DNA of 64,000 nt, from positions 363,114,001 to 363,178,000 of the forward strand of contig NC_092340.1 in the NCBI RefSeq assembly GCF_046630445.1, read 5' to 3'. The notes beneath the pieces were generated by a model that made no database searches, was not told the DNA's origin, and saw only the letters and a list, made by a program, of their open reading frames with translations. The position numbers and the translations under genes were made by a program. The DNA is from Rutidosis leptorrhynchoides. Taxonomy: Eukaryota > Streptophyta > Magnoliopsida > Asterales > Asteraceae. Positions 24,842 through 36,565 of the stretch are shown here, in pieces; within the stretch, counting starts at the first letter, position 1; each line of letters opens with the position of its first letter.

Positions 24842-25393
24842 GACCACAACCAACGGTACTTCATTGGCTCTGTTATTTTGTGAATTTAGAAATGACGTGG
24901 TAGGGTGTGAGCCGTCTTTTACGTCGTTGGAATGAAAATTATTGGAATCTGTCCTTTTGAAGGAGGATGAAGACGGGCAATGTAGGGGCCCATGCAATTA
25001 AATTACAGTTTTAATTTATGTTGAATGTGGATGTGGATGAATGCATGAATGGGTCCAACGAAATGGATATTTATTTGTGTAATTTTAAATTTGTTTGTTC
25101 TAGTTTTAGAAAACTCCATCTGTGCTATTTTTTTTTTATTTGTTTGAATTTTAGATTTACAAAATTACTCATTTTATAAATGTTTTATTAAAAATTTATG
25201 TAATGTATTAAATCTACTTAATAAGTGTATTTTAAATAGTTAGTTATGAATTAAATAATAATAAGTGGATCCAGTCTTTTTAAAAAAATATGTTATGGTT
25301 GGTAGCATTCAGTCTTTTTTTTAGAAAGTGTTGAATTGACGCTGATGTGACAGTCCGTCTTTTTAAAGAAGCATGTCATGGTTGAGAGTGGTC
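24842..25393. mobile_element. Candidate PIF/Harbinger-like MITE
   Basis: The left end GACCACAACCA and the right end (reverse) GACCACTCTCAACCA form imperfect terminal inverted repeats. They are flanked by TAA on both sides (24839-24841 and 25394-25396), the 3-bp TSD typical of Tourist/Harbinger elements. The 552-base interior has no coding capacity. The short TIR and TSD keep confidence moderate. Confidence 0.45.
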
Positions 25394-25480
25394 TAACAAT
25401 GATCAAGATGTACTCCGTATTTCATATTTCACCATGTTTGTGTTTTTATATTTTCTATTTTTCTTGAGAGGGTATAACCG

Positions 25481-25490
25481 GATAATACAG
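25481..25490 (+). repeat. MULE target-site duplication, left
   Basis: gataatacag here and at 59680-59689 is a perfect 10-bp duplication directly outside the TIRs, within the 9-11 bp usual for Mutator-like transposition. Confidence 0.93.
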
Positions 25491-25630
25491 GGGATTATCA
25501 CCAAAATGCCCTTTTTTTTAAGCATGTTGACTTACAGCCCGTAAAAAAAAAGTTGACAATTTGCCCTCGCAAGGCGCAAGACTCCTTGCGTCCTTGCGAC
25601 CTTGCGTCTTTGCGACCTTGCGTGTTTCAT
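25491..25630 (+). repeat. MULE terminal inverted repeat, left
   Basis: It pairs with 59555-59679. The outer part (GGGATTATCACCAAAATGCCC, poly-T, gttgactnacagccc, tttgccctcgcaagg) is well conserved between the ends. The inner part carries the cgcaag/cttgcg hairpin units that fill the introns of the adjacent gene. Confidence 0.9.
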
Positions 25631-26170
25631 TAAAAGAACTAGTTAAATGATCCGTTTGCATTCATTGTTCCCTTACAACCACAATCATACACAAACTGCT
25701 CTCTGGTGCCCTTTCGCTCGTCACTCGCAAGATCGTCATCAAGCTTGCTTACATTCTCCCAAACACTTGCAAATCACTCGCAAAATCATCATCATCATCC
25801 TCACGTCATCCTCCTCACATCTTCATCCTTACTAGATCATCTTCATCCTTCCATCTTCGATCTTCCTGAGTACAAGCGAGCTTCTACGCCACCAACATCA
25901 TCGAATCACCATCATCGCTCACTATGTCTCAAGAACAGGTTAGATTTCTTAGATCTATGTTATATTATTCGATCTACTTTAGATTTATGTGCTAAAACAA
26001 AGTTTTTGCTACATTTATGTGCTAAAACAAAGTTTTAGCACGCCAACTGTTCGATAAAATGTGTCAACGAAATGTGTTTGTATTTTGTTTTTTTGTTTGT
26101 ATATTATTGATATTGCTTACGATACCCAGGTATTTTTGCTAGATTTAAGTTGTGTAACTCTGTTGATATA

Positions 26171-26395
26171 TAGACGCAAGATAATCCTTGCGTCTTTGCG
26201 TATGCCTCACAATGTACGCAAGGTGATATTTGCGTCTTTGCGTATGGAATAAGTTTAACTTTGCATATGCACGCAAGGTAAACCTTGCGTCCTTGCGACT
26301 CGTGTATAGGTTACGCAAGGTAAACCTTGAGTCCTTGCATCTCAAAAAAACCATACGCAAGTTAATCCTTGCGTCCTTGCGTCTGTGTAATTTTC
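26171..26395 (+). repeat. Hairpin-repeat array in intron 1 of ULP1-like gene
   Basis: About five units of the form cgcaaggt-aaa-ccttgcgtccttgcg: a short left arm, a small loop and a right arm with the cttgcg half doubled. They vary in loop and arm bases. The array is confined to the intron; neighbouring exons lack the motif. Confidence 0.9.
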
Positions 26396-27362
26396 TTCTG
26401 ATGTTCTTCTGACTTTTATAGGGCTATGTGGAAGGTAAATTGACCATGAAGAATATGTTGACCGTGATTCCTCAGGTCAAGAAAATGTTGACTGTACAAC
26501 AAGAAAAACTATTTAGAAGTACATGCTTTGGTCCCTGGTTTGATCTTTCATACACGGGTAATGATCCTGGACTAGTACATGCCATGCTCCAACGAAAATG
26601 TGAGCGTTCATCAAAATTGGATGCTAGTAAGTACCCGGAAGAGCAACAAGATATATGGTTTTATTTTTCTCCTAATTTTATGATTAGATTTGGTCGGCGT
26701 GAATTTTGTTTAGTCACCGGACGGACATGGCACATTACATCCCTCGAAATTATGAATCTAAGACCGCACCCATTAGACGGCGTTGTTTTCCAGAGCGTGC
26801 CGATGCCAGCAACATTTTGGTTAGTGATATACAAAACATCCTTATCAAAAAACAAGGTGTGTAAAGGTTCCCAAGGTTAGTGACGATGATATCGTTCGAC
26901 TAGCTATAATTTTGATCGTAGAGAGAGCGTTTATGGGGAAGCAAGGGCAACATGTTGTTAGTAAACAGTTTCTATGGTTGGTTGAAGATTTCAATAAGGT
27001 GAACGCGTACCCATGGGGGTCTCGTATTTGGGATGCTACTTACTCAGCGGTTAGCGAAGGTTTTGAGGTTCGAGAAAGCCAATTAGAGAGTGGGGGTGGA
27101 AAGGCGTACACTTTGGCTGGTTTTATGTGGGCATTTAAGATTTGGATCCTCGAGGCATACCGTCGTACCATTAAGAGTTTTGCAACCAAAACTGACAAGG
27201 ATGGAGTACCAAGAGCTTTATTTTGGAAGCGTTCATCTGCTGAAACCTTTACAGTGTCTGACTACCTAAAGCTTTTACATATAATGGTTAGTTAATGAAA
27301 CCAAGAGCTTTTTATATAGTGTATATACAGCAGTTTATGTTTGATCTGATCAGTTTTGTGTA

Positions 27363-27591
27363 TCGCAAGAGGACGCAAGATACACCTTGCGTCGTTGCGT
27401 CCGACGCAAGAATGTGCTTGCGTCCTTGCGTGTGGTCCCTAGGTTATACTTGTTTTAGGCGCAAGAATTATTCTTGCGTCCTTGCGTGTGTCGCAAGTTT
27501 ACACTTGCGTTCTTGCGTCCAGACGCAAAATAAACCTTGTGTGCTTGCGTCTAGACGCAAAATGATTTTTGCGTGCTTGCGTCCTTTTATA
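27363..27591 (+). repeat. Hairpin-repeat array in intron 2
   Basis: About six cgcaag...cttgcgtccttgcg units in the same orientation as the other arrays, including variants with a gcttgcg right arm. Confidence 0.9.
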
Positions 27592-27997
27592 TTTATTAAT
27601 ATAAGTTCATTTCAGGATGATTGTCCGAAGAAAAAAAGACCTTTTCATTCTCTGCAGCCATCTGAGATAGAGAGAGCTTGTCAATGGTGGATCCAGAGTT
27701 CCTCTTACTTTCAAGCAGAGGTTGTTGAAGATGAGGAAAATACGTAAGATGATAATCTAGTTGATGAGGAGTTGGGTGGAAGTTTGAAGGAATTATTGCA
27801 GGAGGAGTCAGAGCAGACCTCGGACCCTCATCCAACACAAAAAGCCAACAATTTGCAGGAATTATTGCGTATGGTTAATGTGTTGACTAAGTGGGTGGAT
27901 GATCAAGAAAAGGAGTTGGATGATTGTAAAAAGAAGCTTGATGATCACGAAAAATGTTTAATGGAACAGGAATACCAGGAACACCATCAGGTAAATA

Positions 27998-28130
27998 GGC
28001 GCAAGGTTGTTTTGCGATCTTGCGTCTTGCTTGTAATATAGGCGCAAGGTTTTCCTTGCGTCCTTGCGCCTAACGCTATCTCAGACGCAAGGAACTTTTT
28101 GTGACCTTGCGTCTTGTTCTCGACTTATTT
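27998..28130 (+). repeat. Hairpin-repeat array in intron 3
   Basis: Three units, beginning eight bases after the splice donor at 27991. One unit (gcgcaaggttttccttgcg, near 28045) is a near-perfect hairpin. Confidence 0.88.
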
Positions 28131-28328
28131 TTTGCGTTTTGTTAATTATAGTATGTTGATAACGAGGATGCATGTGTAGATCCTCGATCTTTCTCTGACA
28201 ATGATACATCTCCGAGGGTTGTTAGATGTGGGAAAAGAGAAAGAAGGTCCACTCATGTTTTAAACTCCCCTTTCACAACACCGGGCTATAGAAAACCATT
28301 GGAGAAGGTATGTCTTTAACATTCACCA

Positions 28329-28470
28329 GGCGCAAGGTTTTATTTGCGTCCTTGCGTGTCATGTTTAAATGACCTTGCGTTTTGCATTTTGTGTTACGCA
28401 AGATATATCTTGCGTGTTTGCGTCTGCATTACACAGACGCAAGACTATTCTTGCGTCCTTGCGTATGTTT
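28329..28470 (+). repeat. Hairpin-repeat array in intron 4
   Basis: About four units between the donor at 28308 and the acceptor at 28493, for example gacgcaagactattcttgcg near 28437. Confidence 0.88.
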
Positions 28471-28720
28471 ACTGACTTATAGATATTATACAGTTATCTG
28501 ACGAAGTAGCATCGAGAGTAAAAAGGCTGAAAGTTTCTCATCAAGAGACTAAAGAAGCTGAGAATGTGTTGCCAATGGATACTGAAAAGCCTACTGAAAA
28601 AGTTGTTGATAAACAAGATGAGAATGTGGCTCTGGTGTCTAAGGAAATTGAGGAAACTGGTGATTTGCCATTGGTTAGTGAAGCAGAAAAACAACCAGAC
28701 CAAAATGAGGTTAGTGTATG

Positions 28721-28916
28721 ATGCAAGGATCTCCTTGCGTCAATGCGTATACTTCACTGATGGACGCAAGACCTACCTTGCGTATTTGCGTCTTCATTAC
28801 ACAGTTTCCTTGCGTAGTTGCGTATACTTCACTGTTGGACGCAAGACCTACCTTGCGTATTTGCGTCTGCATTACACGGACGCAAGACAATTCTTGCGTC
28901 TTTGCGTCTTTATTAC
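28721..28916 (+). repeat. Hairpin-repeat array in intron 5
   Basis: About five units, two of which are nearly identical tandem copies (around 28762 and 28838 with the same flanks), showing recent local duplication. Confidence 0.88.
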
Positions 28917-29671
28917 TATTATTTTTTTCAGAAAAAGGAAAGGAAGAGAAAAAGGAAGGAAAATGATTGGGTTAGTAAGGAGGAAATTTGGTCCATGGTT
29001 GATAAATTTATAAACGATCAAGGAACTTTGCAACCACCACCACCAAATGCATGGAGAGATCAAAGGAAGCATGTGGGGCCAGCAAAAGATTTGAAATCAC
29101 TGATCCTCAATAAGCAAGATACGCGTTGCATGTTCATTTTCCAAAATGAAACTTTCCTCTTCCTTGATGCTGAGTTTTGGAAACGTTTATTGGGAATTGC
29201 ATTTTACGGTTATTTGGAAAACATAGTAAGTTTGTTAATAATTATAAACTTATGGCATGTTTTGTTTTTGCTTTATAACACTCATAATCAACTTGATCTG
29301 ATTATAGAATATTGATGGATGGGCTACCTTCCTGTTGAGATTTCGGCAGAGGTTTCTGCCCCGAGCTAGCCAGATGTCCTCGAGTCCTTAGTTTCCGATT
29401 GCAGGTTATACATGTAGTTCTCGATGGACGATTATGCCATTGGGTTTCCTCAATCAACTAGAGAAATTCAAGTCCTTTTATGATGATGACACTCAGGAGG
29501 AGGAGAAGGGGGATACATCTAATCCTGAAGCAGAGGGGATCATTAAATCCAATCCCCCAGATTATATGTATTTGATTGGTCTTGGAGATGGTAGTGATGA
29601 CCTTTATCCATCCTGGGCTGAATGTGATAAGGTTAGTGCTTTTTTTTTATATCAACTATCCATTTTGAGTA

Positions 29672-29905
29672 AACTGTAATAGGCGCAAGACATTTCTCAC
29701 GCCCTTGCGTCGGTTCGCAAACACTGTCTTGCGTCCTTGCGCCCCGCGCAAGATTAACCTTGCGTCATCACAATGGACGCAAAGTCAAACTTGCGTCCCT
29801 GCTTCCACTCGCAAGGTATACCTTGCGTCCTTGCGCCTGTCGCAAGTTCAACCTTGCGTCCTTGCGTGACTCGCAAGGTCAACCTTGCGTCCTTGCTTAT
29901 TGATC
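29672..29905 (+). repeat. Hairpin-repeat array in intron 7
   Basis: About seven units of the cgcaaggt...accttgcgtccttgcg type, the densest intronic array, directly upstream of the catalytic exon. Intron 6 (29226-29307, 82 bases) is short and has none. Confidence 0.88.
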
Positions 29906-30482
29906 TTTTATGTTTCTTGTGTTGCAGATTTGATTCCAGTACATTTTTCAGATCCTAAACATTTTATACTACTCACTTTGAACTTAGATGAACAGGGAGT
30001 ATTTGTCTATGATAGTTTAAAGGGTTGTTTGAAAAAAGGTCAACTCAAGGCTGTCTTCAAAAACTTGTCAGACAACTTGCCGATATATTTGAAGGCTATT
30101 GATTACTTTAACAAGAAGCAGGACTCACAAATTGTTGACTATTATGAGAACAGAGAAGATGTAGAGTTGATGATCGAGGATGCACCGTATGTGCCAATGC
30201 AGAGTGGTGGCCATGGTGATTGCGGTGTTTGAGTCTGCCTTTATATGGAGAGGATAGTTTTTGGTTGGGATCAGATTGACAACATTGGAGACCCTAAAAA
30301 GGCTGCTAAGGACTATAGAATTCGAATGGCAAGAACATTATTCCGTGCACGCTTTGATACACAGGAACCACCACCACCAGAGGACCCAAAGGACCCAAAG
30401 GTTGTTAAGTAGTTAACTTAGATGTAATTATTATACAGTTTTTAGGTAAAACATGTAATTTTTGAATGTAAATACTCTGGGA

Positions 30483-30806
30483 CAGACGCAAGGCTTTTTT
30501 GCGTCCTTGCTTCTGGTTATTTGTTAGACGTAAGGTCTTGTTTGCGTCCTTGCGTCTCATTAAATTACATACGCAAGGTATTGTTTGCGTGCTTGCGTAT
30601 GGTTGATGACATATGCAAGGTCTTGTTTGCGTCCTTGCGTCTCATTAAATGACATACGCAAGGTATTGTTTGCGTGCTTGCGTATTGTTGATGACATACG
30701 CAAGGTTTTTCTTGCGTCCTTGCGTCTGTATATGGGTCTACCTTTGCGTCTTGCGTTTGTTTAAGTTGTCCGACGCAAGTTGTAGATTTGCGTCCTTGCA
30801 CCTTAT
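30483..30806 (+). repeat. Hairpin-repeat array between the two convergent MULE genes
   Basis: About nine units fill the space between the ULP1-like stop (30412) and the transposase stop (30924). A larger tandem unit of about 60-70 bases, holding two hairpins and ending near cattaaatnacata, is repeated. It may lie in the 3' UTRs of both genes. Confidence 0.88.
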
Positions 30807-30923
30807 GTTGAACAAAAACTAGCCATAACACAAATTTAAACAACCAAACTGAGACTGATAAACATAAACAACAAACTGAGACTGATAAACAACAAACTAA
30901 AACATGAACTAACTAATTCTAGT

Positions 30924-32428
30924 CTAAATCGTACGTTTGATAAAATTGAGACTGATAAGCTTGCGAAGGTTCGACTTTCTCTTTCGACTTTGACTTTGAT
31001 TTTGAGGCTGTTTTTTAACCCTCTGAGAAGTAGATTCACCGGTTAGGTCATAAGAAGCGCTACATGTTGTTCGGTTATGACCTGCTTGCTTGCAACGAGT
31101 ACATGTTCTTACTCTCTTTTCAGTTTCTTCACCTTGAGATGGAATCCGATCGGTACTTTTTGGGCGTCCAGGTGCTCTTTTCTTTTGAATTGGGGGGTTT
31201 ACGATTTTCAAGATCTTGGGCCCTGGATCGGACCATTCGGATCGATGGGGCAAAGGAAGGATGTGTTCGAAATATGTATTTATATAAGTTTGTGACAAGA
31301 ACCAATGTGATACATAACATGTAACATCTTCCACTCCGAAGAGTCGTGCTGCTGCCAATACATGTCCGCAAGGTATGCCTGATAATTGCCATTGCCCACA
31401 TGTACATGTTCTATCTTCTAGATTAACGCGGCCGTTTTTCCTTCCATCACGCACCTCTATTAGATTGTTTGTCGATGGAAATGCTTGCCATCTTCTTGAT
31501 TTGTTCGTCCTCTTACCTAATTTACTTTCAACATATGGAGTAACCGTTGAAGTAAGACTAACTGCTTTGTTGTGATGTTTGAAAAACCAATCCTGTATAG
31601 AAGCGCGAAAAAATTCCAATAACATGCAAACCGGTAGTTTGCGAGCATGTTTGGATAGAGCGTTAATAGACTCTACACTGTTGCTAGTAAGGTATGCATA
31701 CCTAACATGATCAGCATGACTTCTGGACCATTTGTTGAAACCAACGTCATTTAGATACTTGTGAAACGCTTTTAATCTTCGTTGAAATACATTAACATGA
31801 TCTTGAAAATCTGACAAACGATAAGCCTTAACCATTTTTCAATAGTGCCATTCAAAATATTTGAATTTGTTGGACATCGTTTTTATGTTCATGAATAGAT
31901 GACGTGCGCAAAAAGAGTGAAAGGCTTCAGGAAACACATTTGAAATACCATGTGCTATTGAAGGAGCACAATCAGAAATAAAGGTAATCTCTGACATACG
32001 ATTACTCATACCACAACTCTCTAAATGATCTCTTAGATTGCCAAAAAACCATGACCAAACCTCGTTTGTCTCGCCTTCACCAATTCCATAAGCCAATGGC
32101 AAAATTTCATTATTGGCATCCATTGCAACAGCGACTAAATTTGTACCCAAGTATCCAGCTTGCAAATGTGCACCATCAACGATGATAATAGGGCGAACAT
32201 TTTGGACAAATGATCGAATCTGCACGCAAACAAATCAAATGAGATTGCTATTAGTTTAAGATAAAACAATTTTAGGATGAGTGATACTTACAACTGCGCC
32301 AAAAGACATGTAACACATCACGAATCTATTTTCATTGTCAGTCACCACATTTGTCATGCTTCCTGGGTTATGAATCTTAATGTTATGAAGATAAATGGGA
32401 AGCATTCGGAACGAGTCATCCATACTGC
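30924..32428 (-). pseudogene. MURA-type MULE transposase, C-terminal part
   Basis: This continues the gene whose 5' part is at 58097-59270; the Athila element separates them. On the minus strand the exon from 32428 ends at 32292, a 72-base GT..AG intron follows (32291-32220), then the catalytic domain: first Asp in IIIVDGAHL, second Asp in FISDCAPSI, and a conserved CARHLFMN. An in-frame TGA (31839-31841) sits where relatives have Trp. Downstream lie a SWIM zinc finger (CTCGQWQLSGIPCGHV) and a CCHC knuckle (CTRCKQAGHNRTTC). The protein would bind the TIRs and excise the element. The stop and the split make it non-functional. Confidence 0.88.
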
Positions 32429-34013
32429 TGATGTTATGCGAGGTGTATATGAAATAGCTTTATTTTTACAACTAAATACTATTAAATATGCTACAATTTT
32501 ACACAAGTTATTTATTTATTTATCGAGTGGATATACTTAAACCTTGCTACAACACTTATAGGCAGTGTACCTAATCGTACAGTAGTGTAGTTTTTAGTAA
32601 GTCCGGTTCGTCCACAGGGAATCTTTTAAACAAAGCTTAACGCTATATTAGTTTTAATTTATAAAAATACAAATATATAAATAAGTAATATTATTATTAT
32701 AAAGGGGGTTTTTACCGTTTAATGACCGGTTTGTCGATTTTAAAACTTTAGTCGCAGTTAAAACCTAATGTAAAATAATAAATAAATAAAAGACTAAATT
32801 TAAAGCGTAAAGTAAATAACGATAATGAAATTGCGATTAATAAAAGTGCGATAAAATAAAATTGCGATAATTAAAAAGTACGATAATTAAAAGTGCAATT
32901 AAATACAATAACAATAAATAAAAGTGCGATATTTAAAAGTGCAATTAAATATAAAATAAAGGAAATTAAATATGAAATAAAAGAATTATGCTTATTTAAA
33001 CTTCCGTAATCATGATGTTTGACGTGTTGATTTTAGTTTTATGCCCATGGGTTAATTGTCCTTTGTCCTGGATTATTTAATATGTCCGTCTGGTTTTTGT
33101 CCATAACAGTCCATCAGTCATAAATATAAAGTGCGAGTGTCCTCGTCAAATTATCCTTATACCCGAAGTTAAATATTCCAACTAATTGGGGACTTAAACT
33201 GTAACAAGGTTTTATTACTTTGTTTAATAATTACACCAGGTTATCGACTGCGTGTAACCCAAGGTTTTAATACTTTGTTATCAATTATGCCAAGTGTCCT
33301 TGTACATAATTTTACCCCTGTTTTAATAATTCCATAGACTATTAATCCATTCCCGTGTCCGGTTAAATGAACGATTATTCGTACATATAAATACCCCGCC
33401 CATCGTGTCCGATCGAGTGTATATGGTTATTTATAGGGACGTCCAATTGTAAATCTTTATATTAAAATTAACAAACTATCATTTAGTTAAACAAATATAA
33501 AGCCCATTAATAGCCCATAGTTTAATTTCCACAAGTGTCGTTCTTTTGTCCAAACCCCAATTATGGTACAAAGCCCAATTACCCAATTTTAGTAATTAGC
33601 CCAACATCATGATTACTTCGTTTTAAATAAGCATAATAATAACTTAGCTACGAGACATTAAATTAAAAAGGTTGAACATAACTTACAATGATTAAAAATA
33701 GCGTAGCGTTACACGGACAGAATTTCGACTTACACCCTTACAACATTCGCTAACATACCCTTATTATTTTAGGATTTAAAATTAAAATTAAAATTAAAAT
33801 ATAAATATATATATATATATAAGTTTACGTAGGATGGAAAGAAAAAGATGTGTAAAATTCGGCCGAATGCTCGGCCTTTTATAGGCCCACGTTTACTGTT
33901 CATACCTCCGCGAGTGCGGAGGTTTTTGCCTTTATAGGCTCCGCGAATGCGGAGCAGTGGTTTCCAGCTCACACAAGTTTGGATCCTAGTCTGCCGACGG
34001 TTTTAATATATAA

Positions 34014-34107
<94 letters not shown>

Positions 34108-34495
34108 ATAATTAATTATATATTATATTATCTTCATATACATAGTTAACTTGTAATTTTTAGTCCGTTACGTCGAGCGTTGAGAGTTGACTCTGGTCCC
34201 GGTTCCGGATTTTCGAACGTCCTTGCGTACAATTTAATATCTTGTACTTTGCGTTTTGAATCTTGTACTCTTGTAATTCTGAGACGTTTCTTATCAATAA
34301 TTGGAACCTCTTTGATTGTATTTTGTACTCTTGAGCTTTTTGGTCATTTGCGTCTTCAATTCGTCGAATCTATCTTTTGTCTTCACCTTTTATTATTTAA
34401 CCGAATATCACTTGTAAATAGGATAATTGCAACTAAAAGCTTATCTTTTTTGAGGAATAATGCTATGAAATATATGTTCGTTTTTAGCATTATCG
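32429..34495 (-). repeat. Athila 3' LTR
   Basis: Minus-strand ends are CGATAATGC (first T changed to C) and ACATCA. It matches 56076-58091 with roughly 25-30 substitutions by eye, plus a long AT dinucleotide expansion (34018-34103) absent from the partner. GC palindromes lie at 33905-33922 (CCTCCGCGAGTGCGGAGG) and 33938-33955. Confidence 0.93.
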
Positions 34496-36565
34496 AATAT
34501 TCCCACACTTGAGCGTTGCTTGTCCTCAAGCAATATAGTATTGAAATATACTAGAATCACTTCTTTATTCTTCACACTTTGTACATCAGTGATTTCTATA
34601 CGGCGGTATAAAAAAAGGTAGTAACGATGTGGTTTACAGTCTCACATGACTATAAAAAATTTAGATCCTTTAAGGAAATTGGATCTTTATGAAAACATTT
34701 GATCTTTTGAAAATTAAATCTAGCTTTTACCCTAGATAAGTTTTCCGATTTGACCCACCATTGGTGTTGCAAGATATATTTGTGGATCAATATTTTGGCT
34801 AAAACTTTTAGGTTCGTGTAATCCACTGCTATCCCTGTATCGGAAAGCACACATCCAGTTTACTTGTTCCGTATATTACCTTTCGGTAAACTACCGTCCG
34901 GTTGTAAAGGAAAGCGATGAATAAGAAACTGTTAAGGCAATGTCCCGTGACATGCTTTTGATTATGGTCTATATCGTGTCGGATGCTAGTACTATCCTTT
35001 GTAGGAGCAATAGTAAAGATTATCCTATGATTTTTCGGTCTGGCACAAGGTCCTGTCTTTGACCATGCTATGCAACCACCATTCTTACGGTTGACACCCG
35101 AATTGGTTCAGGTGACCTAATGAATTCCAGGTGAATTCCTAGGATTTTACGTTCAATGGTAATGAACGCATTGAAAATGGGTTTTTAGAAAACAAATCGG
35201 TTTGTAATTTTGATCAAAATATTTTCTCGTTCAAGCTCGAGTTTAGATATCATTGAATTCCATGAGTTTGAATTCTCAATCTTTAAGGTCAATCTCAAGG
35301 ATTGAGTAATATCAGTCTTAAAAGCTGATTTTTGATCTTTTAAGGAGATTATCCTTTCTGGGAGTCTGATTCATTAGTCTTATCAAGCTAATTTGCACGG
35401 TGCCCCCCATTGTACGAGATAAATCCTTCTCATGGTTAGGATAAATCTGACCACTTGGCGACCCTGTTTGATGCTGAGGTCCGTGGATTTTCTGCTAATT
35501 TTAGTGATGACTTTTCTAGATTTTTCGTCAACCTACAGCTGGTCTGGATGACAACTTCATGACCTAAATCAAGAAGCGCGTTTCTTTTTCGGAAGACTTT
35601 ACTTCCTTTTAATGATGGAATTGATTCATCGTGTAGATCCATCTTTCTTTCAAAAATATTACAGTAAATCGGGTAAAACTGATTAGATTAGTCCAAAACA
35701 AAAGTATCTTCAATTATTTGTTACAGAAATATGTGACATATGTTTAAGATAACTTGGTGAATTTTCCCACACTTGGCATTTATTTTTCCTTTTTGTTCTC
35801 CTCTATTCCATTTTAAATGAATTCTAACATTTTGGTTTGTTTCTCAATTTTATGTCCTTTCCGAGGTAACGACAATTTCGGTATTAACACCTAGTTTTCA
35901 TCGTTCATAAATATGTATAAACATGATTTTAAATTCATTTAGTTGAAAATTTTGAAAATTTTTACTAGAATTGGATAGTCAGTATATAAGACTATGGCTG
36001 TTCTTTGTTATCAGAGAGCACTAGATTCTAATACAACTACTACGTTGCTAGTATTTTTAATGGTAACCAAGTGTTTAAATAATTTTTTTTTTTTAAAATC
36101 CGAAAGAATTTAACCCCTTTCCCACACTTAAGATCTTGCAATGCCCTCATTTGCAAGAAATCAGTAACAATTTAAATTATTGAGGGTGATTAGCATAGAA
36201 AAATGATTAAATTTTACCAAAGTTTCTAAACATATTGTTGTTTGTGTTGAATGATAAATGGTGCACATCATTTGTTCATTCCGTCTTGTTGTTATTTCAC
36301 ATATATATTGCATCTTGTCGTCAAAATTAGTTGCTTTTGCTGAACTTAATGCCAGTCTTTGAAAATGCGTTGTTTTACCCTGTTGTGTACATAAGATAAA
36401 CTGCAAACATATATACATATTTTTGAAGTTTGGTATATTATCCCACATTCAAAAATTATTAAAATCTGATAATAAAAGTTAGAAAATTATAAAAACTATT
36501 ACAATATCAACATAAGTGCTGAATGTAGTAACATTACAAAAATAAAATAAATAAAACTAAATAAA
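34496..36565 (-). other. Polypurine tract and long non-coding 3' region of Athila
   Basis: Next to the LTR the minus strand reads AAGTGTGGGAATATT (polypurine tract, 34496-34510). The rest is about 2 kb without credible ORFs, collinear with 12129-14189. Confidence 0.7.

Larger units (their letters stand above)
25924..30412 (+). pseudogene. ULP1-like C48 protease gene (DUF1985-like N-terminus) carried by MULE
   Basis: Deduced exons: 25924-25938, 26422-27286, 27616-27990, 28152-28307, 28494-28709, 28932-29225, 29308-29631 and about 29928-30412. All joins are GT..AG, but phase at the last acceptor is uncertain. Exon 2 has the DUF1985-like region (PNFMIRFGRREFCLVTG). Middle exons are acidic and coiled-coil-like (VDDQEKELDDCKKKLDDHEK). 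The last exon is a SUMO-protease catalytic core with the His of KHFILLTL, the Asp of VYDSLKG, the Gln of VPMQSGG and the Cys of GDCGV (30221-30223). Lesions are a frameshift near 26855, TAA at about 27745, TAG in exon 7 near 29390, and TGA at 30230-30232 just after GDCGV where the family has an aromatic residue. Such proteins would cleave SUMO-like modifiers; this copy cannot make a full enzyme. Confidence 0.82.

Noticed and set aside
28564..29013. Plus-strand ORFs with repeated CVYFT/LAYLRL-like units
   Set aside because: They read through the intronic hairpin array in the wrong frame across predicted splice sites. The repeats are DNA-level.
26171..30806. Regularly repeated short palindromes resembling a CRISPR array
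   Set aside because: The host is a plant, spacing is irregular, units are degenerate and lie in introns with no unique equal-length spacers. They are transposon hairpin repeats.
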